Origin: Caldifarciminota bacterium
GTDB lineage: Bacteria > Hydrothermota > Tepidihabitantia > SM23-42
DNA: 13,497 bases
Reading direction: 5' to 3'
Assembly: GCA_023128195.1 (NCBI GenBank)
Contig: JAGMEL010000254.1
Coordinates: 1 to 13,497, forward strand
Positions 1 to 8,000 of this stretch are shown here, piece after piece. Every line of letters begins with the position of its first letter. Within the stretch, counting starts at the first letter, position 1. The notes beneath the pieces were generated by a model. That model was given only the letters and a program-made list of their open reading frames with translations. It was not told the origin of the DNA and ran no database searches. Made by a program: the position numbers and the translations under genes.

Positions 1-31
1 CATATTATTTACTCTCTCTTTTCTTCTTGAA

Positions 32-721
32 TTATTTTTTATTTTCTAAGTAATAAAGTCGATTTTTACTATCTGTTTGGGGAAATGGAAAATCAACATA
101 TTTCACTATTTCAAAATATGGAGAAATTATCTCTTTAAATTTAGTATCGCTTAAATTCCAAAAATAAAGCCCCGATTTCTCTTTATAAAAATCTTCTGAA
201 ATTAATTGATAATAATCATTTTCTTCCAATTCATTTTTGGGAATAGCATCATTTAATTTTATAAGCAATTTACCGTTTTTCTTTAAAATTCTATTCATTT
301 CTTTTAAAACTAATATCGCATCTTCCGGTAAAATATTGTCTATCGTATTAAATAAAACTCCCGCATCAATGGAGTTTTTTCCAATTTTTTTTAAAAGCTC
401 AATACCTCCTACTTTAAAGTCAGTTTTATTATCCATTTTATTCAGTTTTGAAGTGTGATTTGCTAGTTCAATAGCTTTTGGAGAAATGTCGATTCCAATC
501 GCTTTTTTTGTTCCTAAAAACAGACTTCTAAAAAGTAAAGTTCCAATTCCGCAACCAAAATCATTTATTGAGTCAGCTTCTTTGATTAACCATTTTAAAC
601 CTTCTTCTATTTCAACAATTGGTATTGGTTTTTGGGGATCATATCTTTTATTAGTTGATAAACTTTTACCAAATCTTTCATCCCAAAATTTAATTGTACT
701 TTCGTAATTATTCATGTTCAT
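32..721 (-). CDS. Class I SAM-dependent methyltransferase, substrate unknown
   Basis: A 229-residue protein with the Rossmann-type methyltransferase core. Motif I is DFGCGIG (residues 54-60), a variant of the glycine-rich SAM-binding loop. The acidic residue that binds the SAM ribose is D78 in GIDIS. A predicted strand follows at LLIKLND (152-158). It should move a methyl group from SAM to an unidentified acceptor in the cytoplasm. The C-terminal 60 residues, which usually hold substrate specificity, match nothing I recognise. The start is supported by AGGAG about six bases ahead of the first ATG. It begins 36 bp after the stop of the serine hydrolase gene, with no attC or promoter between them, so the two are probably co-transcribed. 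The family call is firm; the substrate is open. Confidence 0.85.
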   Translation of the reverse strand: MNMNNYESTIKFWDERFGKSLSTNKRYDPQKPIPIVEIEEGLKWLIKEADSINDFGCGIGTLLFRSLFLGTKKAIGIDISPKAIELANHTSKLNKMDNKTDFKVGGIELLKKIGKNSIDAGVLFNTIDNILPEDAILVLKEMNRILKKNGKLLIKLNDAIPKNELEENDYYQLISEDFYKEKSGLYFWNLSDTKFKEIISPYFEIVKYVDFPFPQTDSKNRLYYLENKK

Positions 722-756
722 TTATTCTCCTAATACGTTTATTTTTGGGTATGTGG

Positions 757-2082
757 TTATTCTTCCCTTATTAACTCAAATTCACCTCCACCTTGTTTCA
801 ATATCATTTTATTTTCTTCAGGTATAAACTCCAATTTTATCGTTGCCGGGTCAAATTTAAATTTATGAAGTTCGTATGCTTCCAATGGGAATGATGACTG
901 ACCGGTTGCTTGTGCAATAAGCACCGTGCTATCTTTAGATATTGTTATTTTTAACGGATTGGTTGAACTGCTATATACACCTAAGTATTGGTCTAAATCT
1001 TTACTTTTAAGTTTTATACTTAATTTAAATTCCGGTAAAATATATTCCTTTCCATAATAAATGTTTAATGCTCCACGTAGCATGTCTTTCATTGGCATTA
1101 CAACACCATTTGAAGTGTAGGCTATCAAAACATTATCTTCGGGAAAATATGTAACCACTGACTGAAATCCATCTATTCCTCCAGTATGCCCAAATCCTCT
1201 TTTATCAAATAATTGAAACATACCAATACCATAGCCGTCAACGATTTTTTTCATCTCATTTAATGAATTATCAGAAACTAATTTACCGTTAAATAGATGA
1301 TTGTAAAAGATATTCAAATCAGTTGAGTTGGAAACAATACCTCCAGCACCAACCGGGACACTCATATCAGTCTCTGTCGCTAAATTCCAAGAATAAATTT
1401 TCGTATAGGATAATGCTTCATTCTCTGCTGTATTGATTTTTCCTCCGTAATACGTGTTTTTTAAACGGCAAGGTTCTATTATTCTTTTGTTAAGGATTTC
1501 CGAAAATTCTTTTTGTTCTATTTTTTCAGCGATATAGGAAAGTAAAACATAGTTTGTATTTGAATACTCTGCTTTTTCATTAGGATTAAAAACAATTCCA
1601 TTCTCAATGAATATTTTAAGGAGTTCTGTGTTTGAATGTGGTTTTACCATCCAGTTTTGATAATCTTCCGAATTCGTAAAATTATAGAGTCCGCTTCTGT
1701 GCCTTAAAAGTTGCTCTATTGTTATTTCGTTTGCATTAGGAACTTCAGGAAAGAAATCAGCAAGCTTAGTTTCAAAACTTAATTTATTCTCGTCAATCAA
1801 TTGCATTATAACTGTTGCTGTAAAGGTTTTAGATACCGATCCTATGCGATATTTTGTTTTTTTTGTCGAACGAATCTTATTTTCAATATCTGCAAAACCA
1901 AATGAATTTTGATAGATTTCATTTTTATTTTTGAAAATTGAAATGCTTCCCATCCCTTTTTCATTACTCTCAATTCTCTTGAATAAGCTATCCATTTTTG
2001 CTTTGTTAAAAGTTTGAGCATTTAAACTAAATGCTAATAAAAATAATGCTAATAAGGTTAATTTTCTTTTCATATTTTTCAT
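757..2082 (-). CDS. Exported serine hydrolase, beta-lactamase/class C-like (Pfam Beta-lactamase)
   Basis: A 441-residue protein beginning with a signal peptide (basic MKNMKRK, hydrophobic stretch to about residue 20, then NAQ), so it is probably periplasmic or secreted. The penicillin-binding fold motifs are complete: SVSK at 82-85 (SxxK, nucleophile S82 and K85), YSN at 173-175 (YxN) and HTG at 299-301 (KTG equivalent). A further domain of about 100 residues follows the catalytic part, as in many esterase or D-amino-acid peptidase relatives. The family includes esterases, D-peptidases and class C beta-lactamases; sequence alone does not show which, and resistance should not be assumed. The start has AAGGAG nine bases upstream. 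The gene begins shortly after the degenerate attC at 2119-2178 and leads into the methyltransferase gene. Confidence 0.88.
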   Translation of the reverse strand: MKNMKRKLTLLALFLLAFSLNAQTFNKAKMDSLFKRIESNEKGMGSISIFKNKNEIYQNSFGFADIENKIRSTKKTKYRIGSVSKTFTATVIMQLIDENKLSFETKLADFFPEVPNANEITIEQLLRHRSGLYNFTNSEDYQNWMVKPHSNTELLKIFIENGIVFNPNEKAEYSNTNYVLLSYIAEKIEQKEFSEILNKRIIEPCRLKNTYYGGKINTAENEALSYTKIYSWNLATETDMSVPVGAGGIVSNSTDLNIFYNHLFNGKLVSDNSLNEMKKIVDGYGIGMFQLFDKRGFGHTGGIDGFQSVVTYFPEDNVLIAYTSNGVVMPMKDMLRGALNIYYGKEYILPEFKLSIKLKSKDLDQYLGVYSSSTNPLKITISKDSTVLIAQATGQSSFPLEAYELHKFKFDPATIKLEFIPEENKMILKQGGGEFELIREE

Positions 2083-2118
2083 TTAACAACACTCCTTTTT
2101 CATAGTTTGTAAATTTTA

Positions 2119-2178
2119 CACATAATGTTCAAGCTCAGCGGCGCGGCTTGTCTGGTTGCCGAGCTCATATCGTGCACC
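2119..2178 (-). other. Degenerate attC-like recombination site (CopG cassette)
   Basis: Just downstream of the CopG gene is an imperfect inverted repeat. AGCTC-A-GCGGC pairs with GTTGCCGAGCT, with one extra base on one arm, as in attC hairpins. The outer core boxes are poor: on the minus strand the 3' box reads ATTATGT rather than GTTRRRY, and the 5' box is not recognisable. Position and hairpin fit a decayed attC closing the CopG cassette. A plain palindrome cannot be excluded. Confidence 0.45.
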
Positions 2179-2181
2179 TAT

Positions 2182-2463
2182 TCATAGTTTATCGCTATGG
2201 AGTTCTTTTTTTATTCTTTCTGATAAAAATATCTTCATTAGCGATTGATATGGAACATCCCGCTTATTTGCCAGGAGTTTTAAATGAGCGATAAGAGATT
2301 CCGGCAACCGGATGGATACGGTTCTTACAGAAGGTCTTAAATTTTGAAGAACCACTTTTTTCGCGTTTGAATAATCAACATATTCTGTTGAATCATGTGT
2401 TGCCCAGAACTTTCGTTCTTCTTCTTCATTTCTGAATCTGGGAATTTTCTTCAAGCGTTTCAT
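2182..2463 (-). CDS. CopG/ribbon-helix-helix antitoxin, apparently without a toxin
   Basis: A 93-residue protein counted from the ATG at 2463, which has GGAGG eight bases upstream; an in-frame GTG nine bases earlier overlaps that ribosome-binding site and is less likely. The N-terminal part (FRNEEEERKFWATHDSTEY, residues 10-28) is typical of the CopG_antitoxin family. The C-terminal half (about 46-88) looks like a ribbon-helix-helix DNA-binding domain, with strand TVSIRLP followed by two helices. Such antitoxins repress their own operon and usually neutralise a BrnT-type ribonuclease encoded beside them. No partner toxin ORF lies on either side: upstream is a promoter and downstream an attC-like hairpin. 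It could be an orphan immunity gene or a regulator of the repeated promoters in this window. A strong promoter (2531-2558) drives it. Confidence 0.82.
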   Translation of the reverse strand: MKRLKKIPRFRNEEEERKFWATHDSTEYVDYSNAKKVVLQNLRPSVRTVSIRLPESLIAHLKLLANKRDVPYQSLMKIFLSERIKKELHSDKL

Positions 2464-2530
2464 TGATAACACCTCCTTTCTTTCTTACTCATATCCCTTG
2501 CTGAGTATCTATCTATATTCTTATTTGATA

Positions 2531-2558
2531 AGCATATACTTTTTTTAAAGGATGTCAA
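2531..2558 (-). promoter_or_regulatory. Sigma-70-type promoter, module copy 1 (CopG gene)
   Basis: On the minus strand TTGACA (2558-2553) and TATGCT (2536-2531) are separated by 16 bp containing TTTAAAAAAAG. The core is nearly identical to three other promoters in the window, but the homology stops soon after the -10 box. There is no shared leader ORF here. The antitoxin ATG lies about 68 bp beyond the -10 box. Confidence 0.75.
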
Positions 2559-2663
2559 CGAAACGTATGTATAAACAGAATCAAATTTTTACATTGACAC
2601 TATAGAATATAATTCCTCATTGCTAATCTTCTAAGAATTCAGTATCCTTTTGCTTTTTATCTT

Positions 2664-2702
2664 GTGAAGATTGAAGATTTGACCTCAAATCTCAAATCTC
2701 AC
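2664..2702. repeat. Long AT-rich inverted repeat
   Basis: Arms GTGAAGATTGAAGATTTGA and its near-complement ending CAAATCTCAC surround a two-base centre (CC), giving a stem of about 18 bp with one or two bulges. It lies between the attC of the MBL cassette and the CopG promoter. Neither strand has a GC-rich stem plus U-tract, so it is not a standard terminator. It may be a small dispersed palindrome. Confidence 0.6.
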
Positions 2703-2763
2703 CTTTGAACTAATCTCCACTGATGATTGAATATACACAATTGTTTTTGTTTCTTCTTTAAAG

Positions 2764-2838
2764 GTATAACGTTGCGGCTAAGAGGTTGGCAAAGAAGCGC
2801 AGCGGATTTGTATATCCCGCTTCAGCCGTTTGTTATGC
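2764..2838 (-). other. attC site closing the MBL/membrane-protein cassette
   Basis: On the minus strand the outer boxes are GCATAAC and GTTATAC, 75 bp end to end. The inner arms ACGGCTGA and TTAGCCGC pair with a one-base offset, the asymmetry typical of attC. The central loop carries GCTGCGCTTC. The stop codon TAA of the membrane-protein gene lies inside the first box, a common feature of cassettes. This is one of the clearest sites in the window. Confidence 0.82.
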
Positions 2839-3552
2839 ATTCAATGATTCCAACAATTGTCGTGCATATGCATCGGCAGTCATCTTGACCCAACTCTTGT
2901 TAACTATAAATAGAAATATTAACAGATATACAGATATAATAATCGCCGTGCTGATTAACGTTGTATCTATTGATGGTGATGCCTGATAGAATTGGTATAT
3001 TTTAACAATAATCAGTGATAGACAAACAATGCTCACCAACAAGCACAAATTTCGAAGCCCATATAGATTACGTCTAAAACCATAATTGACATTTTCTTTA
3101 AAAACCAAAGGATATTTATTGCCATTTCTAGTTTTTCCTCGCAAATAGTCAGACCATGATAGATATATTTCATCTGCTTCCGTTGGGTTGTTGTTCTCAA
3201 AATCTGGCGTTGGCGCATTAATACCTGTTTCTTGCGACAAAAAAGAGTGATATCGTTGCTTGATAGGGTTTGAGATTGTTTGATCACGGAAACGAAAGAA
3301 TCTTATAGATGGCATTCCATCCCACTCCTGAAATAAGTTTTTTTCCAGTTGTTTACCACGATCACGGGCTAAGTGTGCTAAAAACTGGAGTAGGCCAAAG
3401 GACACTGCCAAAGCAACTAAACTTGACCATAAATGGAATATTTTAGGATACGCAACAAAAACGGTTATTAATAACGGGAACAAACAAATAAGGCCTGGAT
3501 ATACCCTTGCTTTTCTATCATATGGATCTGCAATCTTTCTTAGATCAATCAT
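2833..3552 (-). CDS. Four-TM membrane protein paired with an MBL-fold hydrolase, unrecognised family
   Basis: A 239-residue protein with two hydrophobic pairs (about 19-35 and 41-60, then 167-187 and 197-217) enclosing a polar segment of about 105 residues. With an even number of TM segments, the central domain and both termini probably face the same side. The central part carries a conserved-looking RDRGKQLE (63-70), FFRFRD (85-90), RYH (100-102) and FKENVNYGFRRNLYG (151-165). I recognise no enzyme motif. Its ATG lies inside the end of the hydrolase gene (8-base overlap), so the two are translationally coupled. A membrane effector or anchor controlled by the hydrolase is a plausible inference from context. 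Its stop codon sits in the attC first box, so it is the last gene of its cassette. Confidence 0.8.
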   Translation of the reverse strand: MIDLRKIADPYDRKARVYPGLICLFPLLITVFVAYPKIFHLWSSLVALAVSFGLLQFLAHLARDRGKQLEKNLFQEWDGMPSIRFFRFRDQTISNPIKQRYHSFLSQETGINAPTPDFENNNPTEADEIYLSWSDYLRGKTRNGNKYPLVFKENVNYGFRRNLYGLRNLCLLVSIVCLSLIIVKIYQFYQASPSIDTTLISTAIIISVYLLIFLFIVNKSWVKMTADAYARQLLESLNA

Positions 3553-4657
3553 TATTGTCTTCTTCTACTTCTGAATAGAAAGGTAACGGCTCAGCTTTTG
3601 ACCACCCTCTATCGGGTGTTCCATTAGAGTGGTGGCACTTTGTTGACCCTTGAGTAGCTATTACTTTACCTCCTCTACGGATAAAGGCGTTAACAACCCT
3701 CTTATTTGGATGCTTTGGATTTTCCATTTTCGTAGCAGAAATAAACGCTGTAAAATTAGGCTCAACTTCTTGTGCTATAGGAGGACTGAGCAATCTATTT
3801 AATATTGTTGGACCTATGTTCCTTTTGCTACCATGATGTGGGACTTGAATAAATGAAAACTGTTGTAACTCTATCCCTTGGCTTACGATGTAATCTGCAC
3901 TCTGTGCTAATGCTGGAACTCCACAATCACCTGTAAGAAGAATTTTTTTTCCATCAAAATCGAACTGTAATATTATTCCAGAGTTATTTTCACTTGAAGT
4001 AGCATCATCTTCTGGATCTACAAGTTTTTCATCATCCCATGTTTCTGCGATCCAATTTACCGCTTTTTTTACCGCCTCCATCGCGCCCTTCAGTAAGCCA
4101 TAGCCTTTATCAATATCTTCTGTAACATCAGTTATTGATTTAAAATTTATCAATTGCTGAAGATAAAAGGTAGAGGATGGACCAGCTATCAATAAACATG
4201 GTATGTTATGATCCTGACTATCAGAAAAAGCATGAAATATGGGGACGTTTTTTTCATTTGCCAATTCATATACCTTATATGCATATGGATGTCCTTCGAT
4301 AAGCCTGTTTTTCAGACTTTCTTTTGTTACTCTTCCATCAGACACATAGTCACAGATAGAATCCACATAATCCCAAGGGCAATGCATTAAAACTTTTTTA
4401 ACAGTGAGATTCTCAAGAACACAAGATAGTCCTGACGCATGATCTTGATCAGGGTGAGTGCAAACAAGAAAATCTATTATTTTTGTGTTGTAATATTTAT
4501 CTATGTGTTTACATAAGGATTCCCCCGACTCCTGTGCACCCCCATCAATTACACCTACGGACCAATTTGTACCCTGGTCTAATGAGTAACGTAAACAAAT
4601 TGCATCACCTGACTGCTCTCCTTCCCCAACAGGCAAAAAGTCTATTTCGTATAGCAT
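3545..4657 (-). CDS. Metallo-beta-lactamase-fold hydrolase (ComEC/Rec2-type MBL domain)
   Basis: A 370-residue protein counted from the ATG at 4657; an ATG six bases earlier overlaps the GGAG ribosome-binding site and is less likely. The zinc-binding motif is THPDQDH (67-73), as in ComEC-type MBL domains. Later motifs are LLTGD (240-244) and VPHHGS (272-277). An insert rich in acidic and small residues (about 205-225) precedes the second half. No membrane segments are present, so it is a stand-alone soluble MBL, unlike full ComEC. Proteins of this fold cut phosphodiester bonds in nucleic acids or nucleotides, or other ester or amide bonds; the substrate is unknown. It is the middle gene of a leader ORF/MBL/membrane-protein operon with overlaps on both sides, and such pairs occur in defence islands. 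Confidence 0.87.
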   Translation of the reverse strand: MLYEIDFLPVGEGEQSGDAICLRYSLDQGTNWSVGVIDGGAQESGESLCKHIDKYYNTKIIDFLVCTHPDQDHASGLSCVLENLTVKKVLMHCPWDYVDSICDYVSDGRVTKESLKNRLIEGHPYAYKVYELANEKNVPIFHAFSDSQDHNIPCLLIAGPSSTFYLQQLINFKSITDVTEDIDKGYGLLKGAMEAVKKAVNWIAETWDDEKLVDPEDDATSSENNSGIILQFDFDGKKILLTGDCGVPALAQSADYIVSQGIELQQFSFIQVPHHGSKRNIGPTILNRLLSPPIAQEVEPNFTAFISATKMENPKHPNKRVVNAFIRRGGKVIATQGSTKCHHSNGTPDRGWSKAEPLPFYSEVEEDNND

Positions 4658-4659
4658 GA

Positions 4660-4767
4660 TCATCTCCTTTTATGCACAACATGTGTTAGACTGCCTAAGT
4701 AATCTGACAAATACTGCAAGTTTGCAGTATAAGATTTTAAATAATAAGCGTGGTTTGTATTAACCAT
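4660..4767 (-). CDS. 35-codon leader ORF upstream of the MBL gene
   Basis: It starts MVNTNHAYYLKS and ends THVVHKRR. Its ATG follows GGGGGAATTTAT, the ribosome-binding leader shared with two other modules in this window. The stop TGA (4662-4660) lies just before the MBL ATG at 4657 and overlaps the alternative ATG at 4663 as ATGA, so translation of the MBL is probably coupled to it. The coding sequence contains a perfect 20-base inverted repeat (4711-4730). The related leader before the HEPN operon keeps the start (VVNTNHDNY, from a GTG) but then stops early. The peptide has no recognisable domain. It may act in cis, for example in attenuation, rather than as a protein. Confidence 0.5.
   Translation of the reverse strand: MVNTNHAYYLKSYTANLQYLSDYLGSLTHVVHKRR
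4711..4730. promoter_or_regulatory. Perfect inverted repeat, candidate operator or leader hairpin
   Basis: ATACTGCAAGTTTGCAGTAT has perfect 9-bp arms and a 2-base centre. It lies about 65-85 bp beyond the -10 box of the MBL promoter, inside the leader ORF. It could be a dimeric repressor site acting as a roadblock, or a stem in the mRNA. It is absent from the other three promoter copies, which argues for control specific to the MBL operon. Confidence 0.55.
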
Positions 4768-4794
4768 ATAAATTCCCCCTATCTTTATGTGATA

Positions 4795-4822
4795 AGTATA
4801 AACTTTTTTACAAGAATGTCAA
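4795..4822 (-). promoter_or_regulatory. Sigma-70-type promoter, module copy 2 (MBL operon)
   Basis: TTGACA (4822-4817), 16-bp spacer, TATACT (4800-4795) on the minus strand, a near-consensus promoter. Homology to copy 4 extends both upstream (the GAATAGAATTTTT block at about 4834-4846) and downstream to the leader ribosome-binding site and ATG, roughly 4755-4860. It begins only a few bases after the attC of the helicase cassette, so the module forms the 5' end of this cassette. Confidence 0.82.
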
Positions 4823-4868
4823 CGAAAAGGGACGAATAGAATTTTTGTATATTTGAAAATTAATAATA

Positions 4869-4927
4869 GCCCAACGTAAAGCTCAGCCGCAGTGTTTTTT
4901 CTGTCGGCTACAAGAGCATTGTTAGGA
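4869..4927 (-). other. attC site closing the helicase cassette
   Basis: Minus-strand boxes are TCCTAAC and GTTGGGC (the second a perfect GTTRRRY), 59 bp end to end. The inner arms GCTC...AGCCG and CGGCT...GAGC pair, with four unpaired bases in one arm and an A-rich loop between them. It lies about 110 bp past the helicase stop codon, and the stretch between holds no gene. Confidence 0.8.
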
Positions 4928-5013
4928 TTTTGTCTTTTATGTCCACGTTTCAAGTTGATAGAAAATTGTGCAACATAAAGTTTAACGTCCCAAGAGAACT
5001 GTATATACCAATG

Positions 5014-5038
5014 AGAAGATTGAAGTAAAAAATCTTCT
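5014..5038 (-). other. Small hairpin overlapping the helicase stop codon
   Basis: AGAAGATT and AATCTTCT form an 8-bp perfect stem with a 9-base loop at the very end of the helicase gene; the TAG stop shares the stem. No clean U-tract follows on the minus strand. It may stabilise the mRNA end or end transcription weakly, but it is not a convincing terminator. Confidence 0.35.
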
Positions 5039-8000
5039 AGCCGGGATCACCGGGAACCACTTTCTCAGTTGGGCATTCCTTTGGGTGTTTTGGACATTGC
5101 CAAATTTCGCCTCTTCCTCGGCGTAGTCGACGATATTTCGTCCGGCCATCTACCTGACATATTGGCACTTTTTTAAAAGGTGGTCTCTCATCAATGTCTC
5201 TCAAATATCCTTTGCATTTTGGGTTTGTACATCCGACTTTCATTGATTGAAAATCCCAACGAAAGTGCTGGCGGCGTTGGTTTACAATTTGAATTGGAAA
5301 ACCACAATAGGGACATAAACGGGGAGTACCGTCTTCATTCGTTGCGGCTTGTCGGATATGTCTTGCACGAAGAAATTCCAAACACTGCTTTGCGTATCTA
5401 GGGGCGTCTCTCCGATGAATCGTCTCCTGGCGCCCACGATGGCTTGACCAGTTCATGCTTCCCGTATAAAGAATTTTTTCGTCGATTATAACGTCTTTCC
5501 CATGCATACCGCTTGCTGAGACAACAATGGCGCCGAGGGAGCGTAAATTCCTGATAACGCCTTCAACGTAGCTTCTATTTTTGGCTTCGGCTAAAGGAGG
5601 TGTAACTATGGTTACTTCAATACCTCTTGTCAAAGCGGCATTAAACAGAGGCTGGATTTTCGGCCATCTGTATTCTCCAAAATATGGTGCTAACGCAAAA
5701 ATAGAATTTTCGGAGGCATTGATGTCCTTAGCAAAACGACCAAAGAATGACTCCTCGTCAAGGGGCTCCATAGTGTCACCGTTTTCACCTTTTGGTATAT
5801 CCCAGGCAGCCGGTTCGCTGGTAGGAGATGCTACGCGTTGTTGAAAGTCTTTTCCGATAAAATCAAAGGCAGATAAAAGATCTGCCGAATCTTTCAGGTA
5901 GCCCCAAATCTGCCCAAGAGCGCTTGCAGGTTTTGCATGCTTATTTAACCAATCTGACGATCCGATAAAAATAAACTTGTTCTTTGCACGAGTAACTGCG
6001 ACATTCAAATCCCTCAGGACATTTATGCAATCATTTGGGTTGCAGAGTCGGGCAGTATAATACGGTTCGTCGAGAACAGAGTCAAAAATAATAAGGTCAG
6101 CTTGATTTCCTTGAAAAGTATGGACTGTTCCTGGTGCAACCCAGTGATCAAGCCCCATGTCAGAAATTAATTTTGATAAAAGCCTTCGTTGTGCTGCAAA
6201 GGGGGTAATTATGCCAATAGGTCGTGGCTCCTCTAAAGGGGGCATCTGGATTTTCTTTGCAGCCATTGCTGCTATATCAACAGCTAATGTTGCTGAATAC
6301 ATATTGAAACGGCTGAGCGTGCCGGGCTGTTTTCCGCTCCAGCAGTACAAATCTGCTGTATCTACTATTAAGAGTGGGTTTTCTGGCAAAAAATCTAACC
6401 ATGGATTAACTTCTTCAACCTTTCGTTGCTTAGCCTCATCATGGTCATCAAGATCAACCACTCGCTGGTAAACCAGGTGTCTTGCCACATTAGCTATAGC
6501 AGGAACCATCCGGCGCTGTGTTGTAAGTTTTGCCAACACTGAACAAGGTTCGGAAGGTCTCATATCGACTGCTATCCCTGCAAGATGAAACGTATCCGTT
6601 CCTAAAATAGCCTTCGCTATTTCTGTGTCACTCCGGACAATTGGCGGGAGTTGAAGGAAATCTCCTACGAGAACTACACGTAACTTTGCCCGTCCCGCTG
6701 CAAGGAAGATTAAAGGTGGAAGTGCCATTGAAATCTCGTCAATTATAACAGCATCAAACTTCTGATCTTCGAGTTCTTTTCCAGTGTAATTTTTGGTCAA
6801 CGTGCAGAATATAGCCCGGGCTTCGTCGATAACAGTTTGCCCCAATCGGGAAAGCTCATCCTGAAGTACAGCTAATTTTTCTTCAAGCGGCTTTAGCTCT
6901 TTGACTTTTGCAGAAAGTTCATTTTCAACTAATTCCCGATTAGGAAGCTTTTCACATAGCTCTTGTTGGTTTTTAAGAGCTTGTTGTAAATTATCCTGCA
7001 TTTGCAAAAATTTTTTCTTTTCCTGAATGGCCGAAGTCAAAGCATTCTCAGCCTGTCTTAGTTTAAATTCTGATTCTTCAAAAGCCTGTTTTGCTCGTCT
7101 TGTTTTTGCCTCTCGCCTGAACCAAGCACGTTTGGCTTTTACCAATCCCTCCATGCGCTGCCGGATTAAATCTTTGGATCTGCTGATTGCTTCTTCTGCT
7201 CTTGTTTGGTTTAAACGGGCTTTCTCAATTGACTCCTTGATTGCAGTCAGGCGATTTACGAACTCTTCAAGCTTATCCCATTCAGAAAGTACTGATCTAC
7301 CCCATTTCACTATCTTAAAAAGAGGCTTAATTTGTACTTCCGTTTTCAAAATCATATCCTGGATTTCTTGTCCCTTTTCCTCCAAGACTTTATCATAGCG
7401 AACAGAATCCGGGATTTTTTTGTTCATTGTAATACCGATCCTTAATACTTTTCCGCTACTAACCGCTGAATGGGTTGCCAGTGGACCACATTTATCTCTC
7501 TCAGTTTTTACTGCCTCGTATAGTGCCTGATCCACTGCCGCGTGAGTGTGGCTTGTAACCAACACTCTCTCGTCAGCTTCAATGAGTGCAGTTATGAGAT
7601 AGGCGATTGTGAATGTTTTTCCTGTTCCTGGAGGACCCCAAATATAGGTAACCGAGGATCCACAGGCTTGTTCTACAGCCTTCCTGGCCTCTCCTTCTAT
7701 TTTATCCAGACCCAGTTCGGGTATGTCTGGAAGACTTTGAAAACGGACTGCGGTCTCAGTTGGATGGAATGTCGAAATTGCCAATGAGGAAAGATTTGTT
7801 GCGCTTTCTGAACATTCTTCGAGAGCTTCAGCAAGCCTTCGGAGTAAGGCTGTGTCGTCAATAACAAGTCTTGCCCAATGGATGCTAGTAGGTAATGCCT
7901 TGCCTTCGATATATAGGTGGATAATGGTTCCTTGTTGTCCTATTACTGATGCCGTAAATTCACTATCTTCATTTTTTAATCTTCCATTAGTGTCTTCAGG

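Noticed and set aside
1..31. Start of another minus-strand gene at the left edge (ATG at positions 3-1)
   Set aside because: A purine-rich GAGAG precedes an ATG at the edge, but only one codon is visible, so nothing can be supported.
757..2082. Calling the serine hydrolase an antibiotic-resistance beta-lactamase
   Set aside because: SxxK, YxN and HTG are shared by many esterases and peptidases. The long C-terminal extension and HTG in place of KTG favour the broader family.
2473..2763. BrnT-type toxin gene partner for the CopG antitoxin
   Set aside because: The interval holds a promoter and a palindrome but no frame on either strand long enough to encode a toxin of that kind.
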